Shown: positions 40,776 through 49,296 of the stretch, piece by piece
How the letters are laid out: every line of letters begins with the position of its first letter
How positions within the stretch are numbered: position 1 is the first letter of the stretch
NCBI GenBank assembly: GCA_036558745.1
Contig: DATBEZ010000038.1
Location: forward strand, 1-64,000
DNA from: JAMXLJ01 sp036558745
GTDB taxonomy: Bacteria > Actinomycetota > Acidimicrobiia > IMCC26256 > JAMXLJ01
Reading direction: 5' to 3'
DNA length: 64,000 nt
Notes under the pieces: generated by a model
What the model saw: the letters and a program-made list of their open reading frames with translations, nothing else
Databases searched by the model: none
Told to the model about the DNA's origin: nothing
Translations under genes and position numbers: made by a program

Positions 40776-42341
40776 TCACGCGATGCGCGCCTCGGCCAGC
40801 CCGCGCGCACCACCGCCCGTCGCGGCCTCGACCGCGGTCCGAAGCACACCGTGCGCGTCGGCTTCGGAGATCCAGCACCCGACCGGCGCGCCGTCGGCCC
40901 GCACGAGGACCGCGCCGCGCCCGCGCACGCCGATCGCGCGCGCGGCGAACGGTTCGAGACGAGTGGCCCGGATCGGCACGGGTCCGCCCACCGAAGCCGC
41001 TGCATCGCGCCAGGCGGTAGAGGCCGTGGCCGTGAACAGCGTGAGCCCCGGTCCGACCAGGTCGAGTGTCGACACCCGTCGCGCCGCGTCCGACCACGCG
41101 TGCGCGATCCGGCCGCCCAGGTCGGCATGCAGCTCCTCGATCGGCTCACGGATGCTGCCCGACGGGTCCGCCGAGCGGGCCAGGTTGTGCTCGACGATCG
41201 GCCGCCGGTCGGTCTCGTAGGAATCGAGCAGCCCGGGGTGCGCCCACCCGCTCAGCACCCAGGCCAGCTTCCATCCGAGGTCGAACCCGTCGGCGATCGC
41301 GGTGTTCATCCCCGTCCCGCCGCGCGGCGTGATCCGGTGCGCGGCGTCGCCGACCAGGAACGTGCGCCCGGCGCGGAAGGTGTCGGCGATCATCGCCGCG
41401 AACGAGAACGACGAGATGCGGTCGATGCGCGGCTCGAGGTTCGGGACGCCGCACGCGAGACGGATCAGGTGCGCGAAGCGCTCGGGCGCGGAGTCGGCGC
41501 CACCTTCGCTCCCGGGGTCCACGCGCAGGCCGTAGACCCACCGGTCGCCGTGACCGGCAGGGAGCAGGTTGCCGGTCGCCTCGGGATGCGTGATCCAGTA
41601 GATCCCGTAGCGGTGCGGCCCCGCGACGTCCCACAGCGGCGCGCGGAAGACGGCCGTGACCGCCTCGAGGAGATGGTCCGAGCCGCGCATCGGAATGTCG
41701 CACGCGGCGCGCACGGTGCTGTGCGCGCCGTCGGCGGCGACGACGTAGCGGGCACGCACGCGGCGCACCGTCCCGCGCTGCGTGTCGCGCAACGTCGCGA
41801 CCGCGCCACCCGGTCCGTCGCGGAATGCGACGACCTCGGCGCCGGAGACGACGCCCGCCGACGGAAGACCGCGCAGGTGATCCTCGAGCACGGACTCGAG
41901 ATGGTCCTGGGGCACGCACGCCGGCGTGGTCGGGCTCAGCACCGCACACTGCCCGGGATCGGGGACGCCGACCGGAGCCCCCGCACCCGACCCCGCCTCG
42001 GCCAGGGTCTCGCACGTCCACAGGCGCCAGCCCACATCGTCGGCGCCGGCGCGGACGGCGTCCTCGAGGCCCCACCGGCGCACGAGCTCCATCGTGCGCA
42101 GGCTCGCCAACGTGGCACGGGGCAGGGCCGACGGCGCGCGCCGGCGCTCCACCACGAGACACCCGACGCCGTGGCGGGCGAGCGTGATGGCCGCGACCAG
42201 CCCGGCCGGACCCCCGCCGACGACCAGCACCGGCACCTCGGTCTCGGCGTCGCGCCCGCCGCCCGCGTCGTGTGGTGAGGTCCCCGCCGGTGCCGTCCCC
42301 GTCGGTGCCGTCCCCGTCGTTCCCGTCCTGCTCGTGTCCAT
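40776..42341 (-). CDS. FAD-dependent aromatic-ring/phenol-type monooxygenase
   Basis: This flavin monooxygenase of about 521 residues is of the PHBH/UbiH class. It has the GxGxxG dinucleotide motif VVGGGPAGLVAA (42-50), YVVAADGAHSTVR (DG motif) and FLVGDAAHRITPRGGTGMN (GD motif), plus a C-terminal thioredoxin-like extension. The first 30 residues are a Thr/Gly/Ala/Pro tail encoded by a 15-bp tandem repeat (copies at 42288-42302 and 42303-42317, plus a degenerate third copy), which is not part of the fold. The ATG at 42341 has a GGCGGCGGAG upstream. It is divergent from a TetR gene that probably controls it. Confidence 0.86.
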   Translation of the reverse strand: MDTSRTGTTGTAPTGTAPAGTSPHDAGGGRDAETEVPVLVVGGGPAGLVAAITLARHGVGCLVVERRRAPSALPRATLASLRTMELVRRWGLEDAVRAGADDVGWRLWTCETLAEAGSGAGAPVGVPDPGQCAVLSPTTPACVPQDHLESVLEDHLRGLPSAGVVSGAEVVAFRDGPGGAVATLRDTQRGTVRRVRARYVVAADGAHSTVRAACDIPMRGSDHLLEAVTAVFRAPLWDVAGPHRYGIYWITHPEATGNLLPAGHGDRWVYGLRVDPGSEGGADSAPERFAHLIRLACGVPNLEPRIDRISSFSFAAMIADTFRAGRTFLVGDAAHRITPRGGTGMNTAIADGFDLGWKLAWVLSGWAHPGLLDSYETDRRPIVEHNLARSADPSGSIREPIEELHADLGGRIAHAWSDAARRVSTLDLVGPGLTLFTATASTAWRDAAASVGGPVPIRATRLEPFAARAIGVRGRGAVLVRADGAPVGCWISEADAHGVLRTAVEAATGGGARGLAEARIA

Positions 42342-42370
42342 GCTCCGCCGCCTTTCACACGACAATCTGT

Positions 42371-42399
42371 CTTCCGACCGACAGGATGTCTTTCGGAAG
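42371..42399. promoter_or_regulatory. Putative TetR operator between monooxygenase and TetR genes
   Basis: In the 93-nt divergent region, CTTCCGA (42371-42377) and TCGGAAG (42393-42399) form an inverted repeat with a 15-nt spacer. CTGTC (42368) and GACAG (42379) make another. The related direct motifs TGTCTTCCGA and TGTCTTTCGGA are offset. TetR proteins usually bind such imperfect dyads next to their own gene. Confidence 0.4.
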
Positions 42400-42434
42400 T
42401 CGACGTGTCAAGCGAAATGTGGCAGGCTGGGACG

Positions 42435-43049
42435 ATGGCCACCCGCAAGTACGAGCAGCGCCTGCGGGCGGAGCGCGCGGACGCGACCCGGCGCCGGATC
42501 CTGGACGCCGTCGGCCAGCGGCTGCGGGAGGCACCGACGGAACCCGTCTCGCTCGACCAGGTGGCGCGCCTCGCGAAGGTCGCGCGTTCGACGATCTATC
42601 TCGTCTTCGGCTCCCGCGCCGGGCTCTTCGACGCGTTCAGCGAGGATTTGTGGGAGCGAACCGGGCTCGCCGACCTGACGAGCGCCGTCGCGCACCCGGA
42701 CGCGCGGGAGCACCTGCGCGGCGGTCTGCGCGCGAGCGCGCAGATGTACGCGGCCGAGCGCGACGTGTACCGGGTGCTGTTCTCCATGGCTGCGCTCGAC
42801 CCGGACTCGGTGGGCGGCGCGATCGCCAAGAAGGAGGAGAACCGGCGCGGCGGGATGCTCCACCTGGCCCGCCGTCTCGACGAGCAGGGCCTCCTCCGCG
42901 ACGACGTGACGGCGGAGGACGCGGCGCACGTGCTGTGGGTGCTCGCGAGCTTCGACGCGTTCGACCTGCTCTTCACGGGCCGGAAGCTGTCCCTCGACGA
43001 CGTGGTCGCGCTGCTGGTGACGTCGGCCGAGCGCACGCTGCTCCGTTGA
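42435..43049 (+). CDS. TetR-family transcriptional regulator
   Basis: This 204-residue protein has the DNA-binding segment PVSLDQVARLAKVARSTIYLVFGSRAGLFDA at about residues 36-66. It is divergent from the FAD monooxygenase and convergent, 7 nt apart, with the RibD-like gene. By position it is the repressor of the monooxygenase. The ATG at 42435 is chosen as the first with family N-terminus (ATRKYEQRLRAERADATRRRI). Confidence 0.86.
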   Translation: MATRKYEQRLRAERADATRRRILDAVGQRLREAPTEPVSLDQVARLAKVARSTIYLVFGSRAGLFDAFSEDLWERTGLADLTSAVAHPDAREHLRGGLRASAQMYAAERDVYRVLFSMAALDPDSVGGAIAKKEENRRGGMLHLARRLDEQGLLRDDVTAEDAAHVLWVLASFDAFDLLFTGRKLSLDDVVALLVTSAERTLLR

Positions 43050-43056
43050 TCGCGCG

Positions 43057-43812
43057 TCACGCGTCCGGCGGCTCGGGCGCCTCGCGCAACGACATGCGTA
43101 GGAAGAGGAACCCGTCCTCCTCGAGGATGTGACCGACGACGGGCGCGAACGGGGGGTCGAACGGCGGGCCGGCCATGATGCGCGCGCCCTCACCGCCGAC
43201 GACCCGCGGTGAGACCGTGAGACAGAGCTCGTCGATGAGCCGGGCCCGGGCCAGGTCCCCGTTCACGCCGGGACCGCCCTCGACGAGCACCGTGCGCGCG
43301 CCTTCGTCGGCGAACACCGCGAGCGCGGCCGCGAGATCGACCCGCTCCTCTCCCACCGCGACGAACTCCGCCACGGCGCGCGCCGCGTCGGGCGCGCTCG
43401 CAACCGCCGCGCTCGTGGTCACGACGGCCGGACGCGCGTGCGCCTCCGTGAAGAACGGTGACGACCAGTCCAGCCGCAGGGAACCGCTCACGACCGCGAT
43501 GCGCGGCTGCGGCTCCTGACCTCGCGCGGCGCGGACGGCTTCGTCCGCGGGGCTTACCCGGGCCGGCCCGTACCCTTCGGCACGGGCGGTGCCCGCGCCC
43601 ACCAGGATCACGTCCGCGTGGCTGCGGATCGCGACGAACACCCGCCGGTCGGCGGATCCGCCGAGCGGGCCCGAGCGCCCGTCGACGCTGATCGCGCCGT
43701 CGAGGCTCGAGATCATGTTCAACCGCACGAACGGCCCGGGAAGAACGGCCTCGGGTGCGTATGCCTCGTTCAGGTCGACGTCGTCGACGGGATCGGGGAA
43801 CAGCCGGCGCAT
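43057..43812 (-). CDS. RibD-C-like pyrimidine/riboflavin reductase-family protein
   Basis: This 251-residue protein starts RRLFPDPVDDVDLNEAYAPE, has FVRLNMISSLDGAISVDGRSGPLGGSADRRVF, and TVLVEGGPGVNGDLARARLIDELCLTVSPRVVGG, which is the RibD C-terminal reductase pattern found in mycobacterial RibD2-type proteins. It lacks the deaminase domain. A flavin- or pterin-related reduction is possible. The next plus-strand gene is divergent. Confidence 0.82.
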   Translation of the reverse strand: MRRLFPDPVDDVDLNEAYAPEAVLPGPFVRLNMISSLDGAISVDGRSGPLGGSADRRVFVAIRSHADVILVGAGTARAEGYGPARVSPADEAVRAARGQEPQPRIAVVSGSLRLDWSSPFFTEAHARPAVVTTSAAVASAPDAARAVAEFVAVGEERVDLAAALAVFADEGARTVLVEGGPGVNGDLARARLIDELCLTVSPRVVGGEGARIMAGPPFDPPFAPVVGHILEEDGFLFLRMSLREAPEPPDA

Positions 43813-43928
43813 CGGGCGACGCTAGGCCCCGCCGCGACGGGATGCAGCCCGGCACTCGCTCCGCACGCGGTGGCAGGATCAGCGCCCGAACCGTCCCGAG
43901 GCACCGAGTCACGCGAGGAGACGTTGCC

Positions 43929-44459
43929 GTGAGCACGCACAATCCCTACGACGACCTGCCGAAGCTCCCGTCGTTCCAGCTGACGAGCACCGACATCCAC
44001 GACGGCGAGATGCTCGCCTCGCCCCACTGCAGCGGGATGATGGGCGCCGGCGGCGCCGACGTGTCACCCCAGCTGGCGTGGAGCGGCTTCCCCGCCGAGA
44101 CCCAGAGCTTCGCGGTCACGGTCTACGACCCCGACGCACCGACCGCCAGCGGGTTCTGGCACTGGGCCGTCGCCGACATCCCGGCGAGCGTGACCGAGCT
44201 GGCGTCGGGCGCGGGCGACGAGAAGGGCAGCGGGCTTCCCGCGGGCGCGATCCAGCTGCGCAACGACGCGGGCATGCCCCGCTACGTGGGCGCCGCGCCG
44301 CCCGAGGGGCACGGGCCCCACCGCTACTTCACGGTCGTGCACGCGGTCGACGTGCCGTCCCTCGGGCTCCCGCAGGAGGCGACGCCCGCGTATCTCGGCT
44401 TCAACCTGTTCATGCACGCGATCGCGCGGGCGACGATCGTACCGGTGTACGAGCAGTAG
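43929..44459 (+). CDS. YbhB/YbcL-type PEBP protein
   Basis: This 176-residue phosphatidylethanolamine-binding-protein-fold protein has DVSPQLAWSGFPAETQSFAVTVYDPDAPTASGFWHW (DPDxP and HW motifs) and the C-terminal GPHRYFTVVHAVD. It is similar to bacterial Raf-kinase-inhibitor-like proteins of unknown cellular partner. GTG 43929 follows GAGGAG. Confidence 0.86.
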   Translation: MSTHNPYDDLPKLPSFQLTSTDIHDGEMLASPHCSGMMGAGGADVSPQLAWSGFPAETQSFAVTVYDPDAPTASGFWHWAVADIPASVTELASGAGDEKGSGLPAGAIQLRNDAGMPRYVGAAPPEGHGPHRYFTVVHAVDVPSLGLPQEATPAYLGFNLFMHAIARATIVPVYEQ

Positions 44460-44498
44460 CGGACCGGCGCGCCGTCGGGCCCGCGGGAGGTCAGGGCG

Positions 44499-44747
44499 TC
44501 AGCGCTTGACCCGCAGCGTCAGCGCGCGGGGCACCACGACGCCGGTTCCGTTCTCGAAGCGGATCCGGACCTCGCTGGTGACCGGCTCGACGTCGGTGAC
44601 GATGCGCGGCTCGCCGCCGTCGGCCAGCACCGCGTCACCCCGGACAAGGGTCGCGGGCGGCACCCGTGTCGCCCGCGACGCCGTCGCGCCGGACCCCGAT
44701 CGCGACTGCTCCAGCAGCCGCTCCAACGTCTCACGGTGCCTCGACAT
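44499..44747 (-). CDS. Small conserved hypothetical protein
   Basis: This is an 82-residue protein that I do not recognise. A hydrophilic helical N-terminus (MSRHRETLERLLEQSRSG) is followed by a Ser/Ala linker and a beta-strand-rich C-terminus (RIVTDVEPVTSEVRIRFENG). It has no Cys, no signal peptide and no membrane segment. The ATG at 44747 follows GGGAGG by 6 nt, which supports translation. A GATGTC-G-GACATC palindrome (44783-44795) lies 36 nt upstream and could be an operator. Confidence 0.55.
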   Translation of the reverse strand: MSRHRETLERLLEQSRSGSGATASRATRVPPATLVRGDAVLADGGEPRIVTDVEPVTSEVRIRFENGTGVVVPRALTLRVKR

Positions 44748-44782
44748 GCTGCCTCCCGCTCGGTCACGCACGCCGGACCCCT

Positions 44783-44795
44783 GATGTCGGACATC
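44783..44795. promoter_or_regulatory. 13-nt palindrome upstream of the small gene
   Basis: GATGTC G GACATC is a perfect dyad 36 nt upstream of the 82-residue gene start. It could be a regulator binding site; no other support. Confidence 0.25.
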
Positions 44796-44879
44796 GCCAG
44801 CTTGCTCGTGGACGCGTCGCACAGGCAGGGCCCAAGGTCCCGAGTGACACGGAACAACGCCGCGTGACAGGACGCACCG

Positions 44880-45746
44880 CTACTGGTCCAGCTTGAAGAT
44901 CCGCATCGCGTTCTCGCGGAGGAACTTGGGCCACACGTGGTCGCGGAACGCGACGTTCGGCAGCTCGTCGAAGATGCGCTCGAGGCTCAACCCCATCGGG
45001 TAGTAGCCCGCGTACATGATCTTGTCGGCGCCGCGCGTGTTCGCGTAGTCGATCACGGCCTTCGGGTAGTACTTGGGCGCGAACGCGCTCGTCATGTACG
45101 ACAGGCCCGGCCACTTGAGCATCAGCTTCACCGCGAGCGCTTCCCACGGCTCCGCGCCGTGGCGCATCACGATCCGAAGCTCGGGGAAGTCGTAACAGAC
45201 CTGGTCGAAGTGCATGACGTCCTGGCATGCCGACGGCAGACGCGGTCCCGCGATGCCCGCGTTCGCGACGATCGGGATGTCGAGGTCGATGCACGTCTGG
45301 TAGATCGGGTAGTACCGACGGTCGCTCACCGGCACCTGGGGATTGCAGCCGGCGGGGAACGTCGTCACCGCCTTGATGCCGTGCTCGTCGTGCGCGGCGC
45401 GGATCGCGCGCACCGCGCCCGTGATGTCGTTCGGGTCGACCTCGAGGCTGGCCTTGAACCGGTCGGGGTGGTCGCGCAGCGCCTGCTCGGTGCGTGTGCT
45501 CCCGAGCCCGACCAGCCCGAGCTCGATCCCGTACCGGTCCATCTGCGCGAGCGTGACGTCGACGGGATCGGCGTCGTCGTCGAGACGGTTCGGCACCTGC
45601 TTGAACATGTACTCGGCGGGGAACTCCATCTCGCGGCTCTCCGCGTCACGCAGCTGCGACTGCATGAAGTCGTAGTGCCGGCGCGCGTTCGCGCTCGGGA
45701 AGCCGATCATCAGGTCGACGATCCCGACGTCGTTCGGCATCCCCAT
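44880..45746 (-). CDS. Amidohydrolase family 2 protein
   Basis: This 288-residue metal-dependent hydrolase or decarboxylase of the ACMSD-like class opens with VGIVDLMIGFPSANARRHYDFM, has FRIVMRHG-type segment LRIVMRHGAEPWE (His near 195), and ends with KIMYAGYYP, where the catalytic Asp usually found in 'FGSDYP' is not obvious. The canonical DxH start is replaced by DLMIG, so metal ligands may differ. The ATG at 45746 is followed by another in-frame ATG six bases on. It is divergent from the phosphatase-like gene. Confidence 0.78.
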   Translation of the reverse strand: MGMPNDVGIVDLMIGFPSANARRHYDFMQSQLRDAESREMEFPAEYMFKQVPNRLDDDADPVDVTLAQMDRYGIELGLVGLGSTRTEQALRDHPDRFKASLEVDPNDITGAVRAIRAAHDEHGIKAVTTFPAGCNPQVPVSDRRYYPIYQTCIDLDIPIVANAGIAGPRLPSACQDVMHFDQVCYDFPELRIVMRHGAEPWEALAVKLMLKWPGLSYMTSAFAPKYYPKAVIDYANTRGADKIMYAGYYPMGLSLERIFDELPNVAFRDHVWPKFLRENAMRIFKLDQ

Positions 45747-45871
45747 GGTCTCGCGTGCCCCTTCCGGCCGTCCTCGGTGACGCGGGTTCGGCGACGCTAC
45801 GAGTGCACGCGCAACGTGGTCAAACAGCCCGCAGGTGCCCGTCCACGGCGCGCGCGAGCAGAATCACGCCC

Positions 45872-46639
45872 GTGCCCGGGCCCGACAGCGACGCATCCCT
45901 CGACGACCACGCGTTGGCCGCGGCGCTCGCGCGCCGGGCCGCCGAGCTCCTCGTCGAGCTGCGCGGCAGTGGGCTCACCGGCCGTGCGCTGGGAGACGAG
46001 GGTGACCAGCGCTCGCATACCCTGCTGACGCGCGGCCTCGCGGCCGCGCGGCCGCACGACGCGGTCCTCTCGGAAGAGGGCCGCGACGGCCCCGCGCGCC
46101 TCGACGCGGCGCGGGTGTGGATCATCGACCCGCTCGACGGCACGCGGGAGTACGGCGAGCCGGGACGCGACGACTGGGCCGTGCACGTCGCGCTGTGGGC
46201 CGGCGGCGAGCTGGCCGCCGGCGCGGTCGCGCTCCCCGCGTCCGGCACCGTGCTCGCGACGCCGCGCGTCGAGCCGCCCGCAGCCCGACGCGACGCGAGC
46301 ACGCCGCTGCGCATCGTGGTGAGCCGCTCGCGCCCACCCGAGGTCGCGAGCGAGCTCGCGGGGCGCCTCGGGGCCGAGCTCGTCGAGCTGGGATCGGCCG
46401 GCGCGAAGACCGCGGCGGTCGTGCGGGGCGAGGTCGACGCGTACGTCCACGCCGGCGGCCAGTACGAGTGGGACTCGGCGGCACCGGTCGCCGTCGCGCG
46501 CGCGGCGGGGCTGCACGCGTCGCGTCTCGACGGCGGCCCTCTGGTCTACAACCGGCCCGACCCGTACCTGCCCGACCTGCTCGTGTGCCGGGCCGAGCTC
46601 GCGTCGACCGTCCTCGAGGTGCTCACGACATCGAGGTGA
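45872..46639 (+). CDS. Inositol monophosphatase/CysQ-like phosphatase
   Basis: This 255-residue FBPase/IMPase-fold Mg-dependent phosphatase has AVLSEEGRDG (Glu metal ligands), WIIDPLDGTREYGE (DPLDGT), and YEWDSAAPVAVARAAG. It is most like 3'-phosphoadenosine 5'-phosphate phosphatases of the CysQ type. This role fits a genome with sulfotransferases that release PAP, such as the one at 33500. The GTG 45872 lies 7 nt after CAGAAT, so the message may be leaderless. Confidence 0.84.
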   Translation: MPGPDSDASLDDHALAAALARRAAELLVELRGSGLTGRALGDEGDQRSHTLLTRGLAAARPHDAVLSEEGRDGPARLDAARVWIIDPLDGTREYGEPGRDDWAVHVALWAGGELAAGAVALPASGTVLATPRVEPPAARRDASTPLRIVVSRSRPPEVASELAGRLGAELVELGSAGAKTAAVVRGEVDAYVHAGGQYEWDSAAPVAVARAAGLHASRLDGGPLVYNRPDPYLPDLLVCRAELASTVLEVLTTSR

Positions 46640-46681
46640 TCAGCGTCGCCACGGCACCCGGAGCCGGCGCGGACGGGCGCG

Positions 46682-46687
46682 TACGCT
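46682..46687 (+). promoter_or_regulatory. Putative -10 box of a leaderless message
   Basis: TACGCT ends 6 nt before the ATG of the ABC ATPase at 46694, with no ribosome-binding sequence in between. A start of transcription at the A of ATG would make a leaderless mRNA, which is common in actinobacteria. Confidence 0.4.
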
Positions 46688-46693
46688 CCTGCG

Positions 46694-47605
46694 ATGGCAT
46701 CCGATCCCGGCGACGACGCGCGCGCGACGACGGGTGCGTCGGTCGTGGCGCAGCTCGAAGGCGCCGCGGTCCGGACGCCGGACGCGACGCTGCTCGCGCC
46801 GCTGTCCTGGCGGGTGCGGGCCGGCGAGCACTGGGTCGTGCTCGGACCGAACGGTGCTGGCAAGACCACGCTGCTGTCGTTGCTGGCGGCGCGTCGTCAG
46901 CCCAGCGCGGGACGGGTGCGATTGCTGGGCGAGGAGCTGGGCCGGGTCGACGTGCGCACCCTGTGGCCGCGGCTCGGACTCGTCGGTCACACCATCGCGG
47001 ATCGCGTCCCGCCGCGCGCCCGCGCGGTCGACGTCGTGCGCACCGGACCGACCGGCTCGTTGACCCCGTGGTGGGACAAGCCCGACCGCGAGGCCGAGGC
47101 GACGGCGCGCGCGCTCCTCGCCCGGCTCGGGTGCGGCGCGCTCGCGGACCGCACCCTCGAAACGTGCTCGCAGGGTGAGCGCCAGCGCGTGCTCCTCGCG
47201 CGGGCGCTCACGGCCCGGCCCGAGCTCCTGCTGCTCGACGAGCCCGCCGCCGGGCTGGACATGCCCGGCCGCGAGGCGCTGCTCGGCGCGCTCGCACACG
47301 CGGCGGCCGGCGGACCCGACGGCGCGCTCAGCGCGACGTCGGTGCTCGTGACCCATCACCTCGAGGAGATCCCGGCGAGCACCACCCACGGGCTGCTCCT
47401 CACGCGGGGCGCGCTCGTCGCCGCGGGTCCGCTCACGGACGTGCTGCGGCCCGCGCCCCTCGAGGACTGCTTCGGCCTCCCCGTGCGCGTCGAACGCCAT
47501 GCCGGGCGATGGTTCGCCCGGGCGGATCCTGCGTGGTCGCTCTCCGTGGCCGGGATGAAACGTGTTCCGGAACCGCCCCCGGGCTGTAGTAGAACGGACG
47601 CTTGA
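46694..47605 (+). CDS. Stand-alone ABC-family ATPase
   Basis: This 303-residue cytoplasmic ATPase has Walker A GPNGAGKTTLLS, signature TCSQGERQRVLLARAL and Walker B LLLLDEPAAGLDMPG. No transmembrane partner gene adjoins it, and there is no membrane segment. It resembles the orphan YlmA/ModF-type ATPases of unknown substrate. It is 54 nt downstream of the phosphatase-like gene. A STAS gene follows. Confidence 0.82.
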   Translation: MASDPGDDARATTGASVVAQLEGAAVRTPDATLLAPLSWRVRAGEHWVVLGPNGAGKTTLLSLLAARRQPSAGRVRLLGEELGRVDVRTLWPRLGLVGHTIADRVPPRARAVDVVRTGPTGSLTPWWDKPDREAEATARALLARLGCGALADRTLETCSQGERQRVLLARALTARPELLLLDEPAAGLDMPGREALLGALAHAAAGGPDGALSATSVLVTHHLEEIPASTTHGLLLTRGALVAAGPLTDVLRPAPLEDCFGLPVRVERHAGRWFARADPAWSLSVAGMKRVPEPPPGCSRTDA

Positions 47606-47639
47606 CGCGTTCGTCCTGACGAGCGCGCAGATCCCCGAG

Positions 47640-47966
47640 GTGGCAGCTCCCTTGGACGCGGCAGACACCACGCACGAGGGCTCACGCGCGCGCGACGCCG
47701 TGCGGCTCAACGGCCCGATCGACCTCGCCAGCGCACCCGACATCGAACGCATGCTGACGCTGCGGGTCGCGACGGCAGAGGGAGCCGTCGCCCTCGACCT
47801 GTCCGAGACCGACTTCATGGACTCGAGCGGCCTCAGCATGCTGGTGCGCCTCAGGAACAAGGCCCACGCGCGCGGGCTCGCGCTGGTGCTGGTCGACCCG
47901 AGTCCGCCCGTGCGCCGGCTGCTCGAGATCACCCGCGTGGACGGCCTGTTCACCTTCGCGGGCTGA
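47640..47966 (+). CDS. STAS-domain protein, anti-sigma factor antagonist-like
   Basis: This STAS-fold protein of about 108 residues has ALDLSETDFMDSSGLSMLVRLRNKA, in which the DSSG serine is the phosphorylation site of SpoIIAA-like antagonists, and PPVRRLLEITRVDGLF. It would bind and release a serine-kinase anti-sigma factor; none is encoded nearby. The start is uncertain: GTG 47640 or TTG 47652, with a GTG at 47562 overlapping the ABC gene also possible. Confidence 0.78.
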   Translation: MAAPLDAADTTHEGSRARDAVRLNGPIDLASAPDIERMLTLRVATAEGAVALDLSETDFMDSSGLSMLVRLRNKAHARGLALVLVDPSPPVRRLLEITRVDGLFTFAG

Positions 47967-47972
47967 GCCGGG

Positions 47973-49115
47973 TCACACCCCGCGGTCGCGGGACGCACCC
48001 GCGTAGGTGACGAGCCGCGACAGGTCGGATTCGGTGACGACACCCACCGGCCGAGCGCCGTCCAGCACGAGCACCGCGGGAGGCACGTCGACGTTCGCGA
48101 ACGCGTCGAGCAGGGCGGGCGCAGGATCCGGCGGCGCGACCGTCGGCACCTGCGCGATCGGTGTGGCGACCTGGGCGACCGTCGTCGTCGCGCGTGCGGC
48201 GGCAGGCAGCGCGCGCACCCGCTCCAGCGTCACGAGGCCGATCACGTTGCCTGCGCCGTCGACGACCGGGAACGCGAGGTCACGGTGCACGAGGAGGTAA
48301 TGGTCGACGAAGTCACGCGCGGTGACCCAACCGGGAACCGGCGTCGGGTTCGGTGTCATCACGTCGGCAACCCGACGGCCGTGCAGCACGTCCTGCAACC
48401 GGGCGCGCGCCTCCTCGGCGCGCGCGGACGTGATCAGGAACCAGCCGAGCAGCGCGAGCCAGAGCCCACCGCCGATCCCGCTGCCGAAGCCGAACTCGAC
48501 GAACCCGAGCCCCACCAGCACCCAGCCGAGGACCTGCCCGGCGCGGCTCGACGTCTCCGTCGCGCGGAGGCGGTCGCCGTGGCGCCACCAGAGGAACGCG
48601 TGGAGCAGCCGGCCGCCGTCGAGCGGCGCGCCCGGCAAGGCGTTGAACACCGCGAGCACGACGTTGATGAGTCCGAGCCACCACAGGACGGCCACGACGA
48701 GGCGTGACGCGTCGAGCGCGTCGAGCCCGAGCGCGAGCCCCCCGAGCGCGATCCCGATCACCAGGCTCGTGAGCGGTCCCGCGCCCGTGATGCGTAGCTC
48801 CGCTGCCGGCGTGGGCGCGTCGTCGTGCATCCGGGTCATGCCGCCGAGCATCCACAGCGTGATCCCGTCGACCTCGACGCCCTCGTGGCGGGCGACGACC
48901 GCGTGGGCCACCTCGTGGGCGAGGACCGCGGCGAGGAAGAGCACGGCGGTCACGACTCCGGCGAGGACATGGGCGGCGACCGGGTAGTGCGGTGCCTCGT
49001 CCGGGAAGCGGCCGGCGGCGAGGCCCGCCGCGAGCAGCACCACCACGACGAGCAGGCTCCAGTGGAGCCCGATCTCGACGCCGGCGATGCGGCCGAGCCG
49101 AACACTGTTCTTCAT
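47973..49115 (-). CDS. M50 site-2-type zinc metalloprotease with CBS domains
   Basis: This 380-residue integral membrane protease has about six helices in the first 215 residues. HEVAH is at 67-71, and NALPGAPLDGGRLL is at 158-171 with Asp166 as the third ligand. A pair of CBS domains occupies about 240-370 (VADVMTPNPTPVP, AFPVVDGAGNVIGLVT, ALVVDGARPVGVVTESDL-type). It resembles the Rv2625c-like group of unknown substrate. CBS domains suggest control by adenine nucleotides. The ATG 49115 is chosen for the family N-terminus; the frame continues upstream. Confidence 0.86.
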   Translation of the reverse strand: MKNSVRLGRIAGVEIGLHWSLLVVVVLLAAGLAAGRFPDEAPHYPVAAHVLAGVVTAVLFLAAVLAHEVAHAVVARHEGVEVDGITLWMLGGMTRMHDDAPTPAAELRITGAGPLTSLVIGIALGGLALGLDALDASRLVVAVLWWLGLINVVLAVFNALPGAPLDGGRLLHAFLWWRHGDRLRATETSSRAGQVLGWVLVGLGFVEFGFGSGIGGGLWLALLGWFLITSARAEEARARLQDVLHGRRVADVMTPNPTPVPGWVTARDFVDHYLLVHRDLAFPVVDGAGNVIGLVTLERVRALPAAARATTTVAQVATPIAQVPTVAPPDPAPALLDAFANVDVPPAVLVLDGARPVGVVTESDLSRLVTYAGASRDRGV

Positions 49116-49296
49116 GACACCGTCCCGGTGGGCGACGCGCGTGCGCGTGGCTCTCCACGATCGCGCGTGTGGCGACGCCTGCGAAGGCCGGCTCCCGGGC
49201 GCTTCCCGGTTCGGGACGGTGACGTCCGACTGCTCCAGCGGGCGGCCCATCCTGCCGATCTGACAGGGATCGCACCGCTGCACGTCGAGGACCAGA

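Noticed and set aside
42285..42341. 15-bp repeat at the monooxygenase N-terminus as a regulatory repeat
   Set aside because: It is in frame and encodes the Thr/Gly/Ala/Pro tail; a simple coding microsatellite is the plainer reading.
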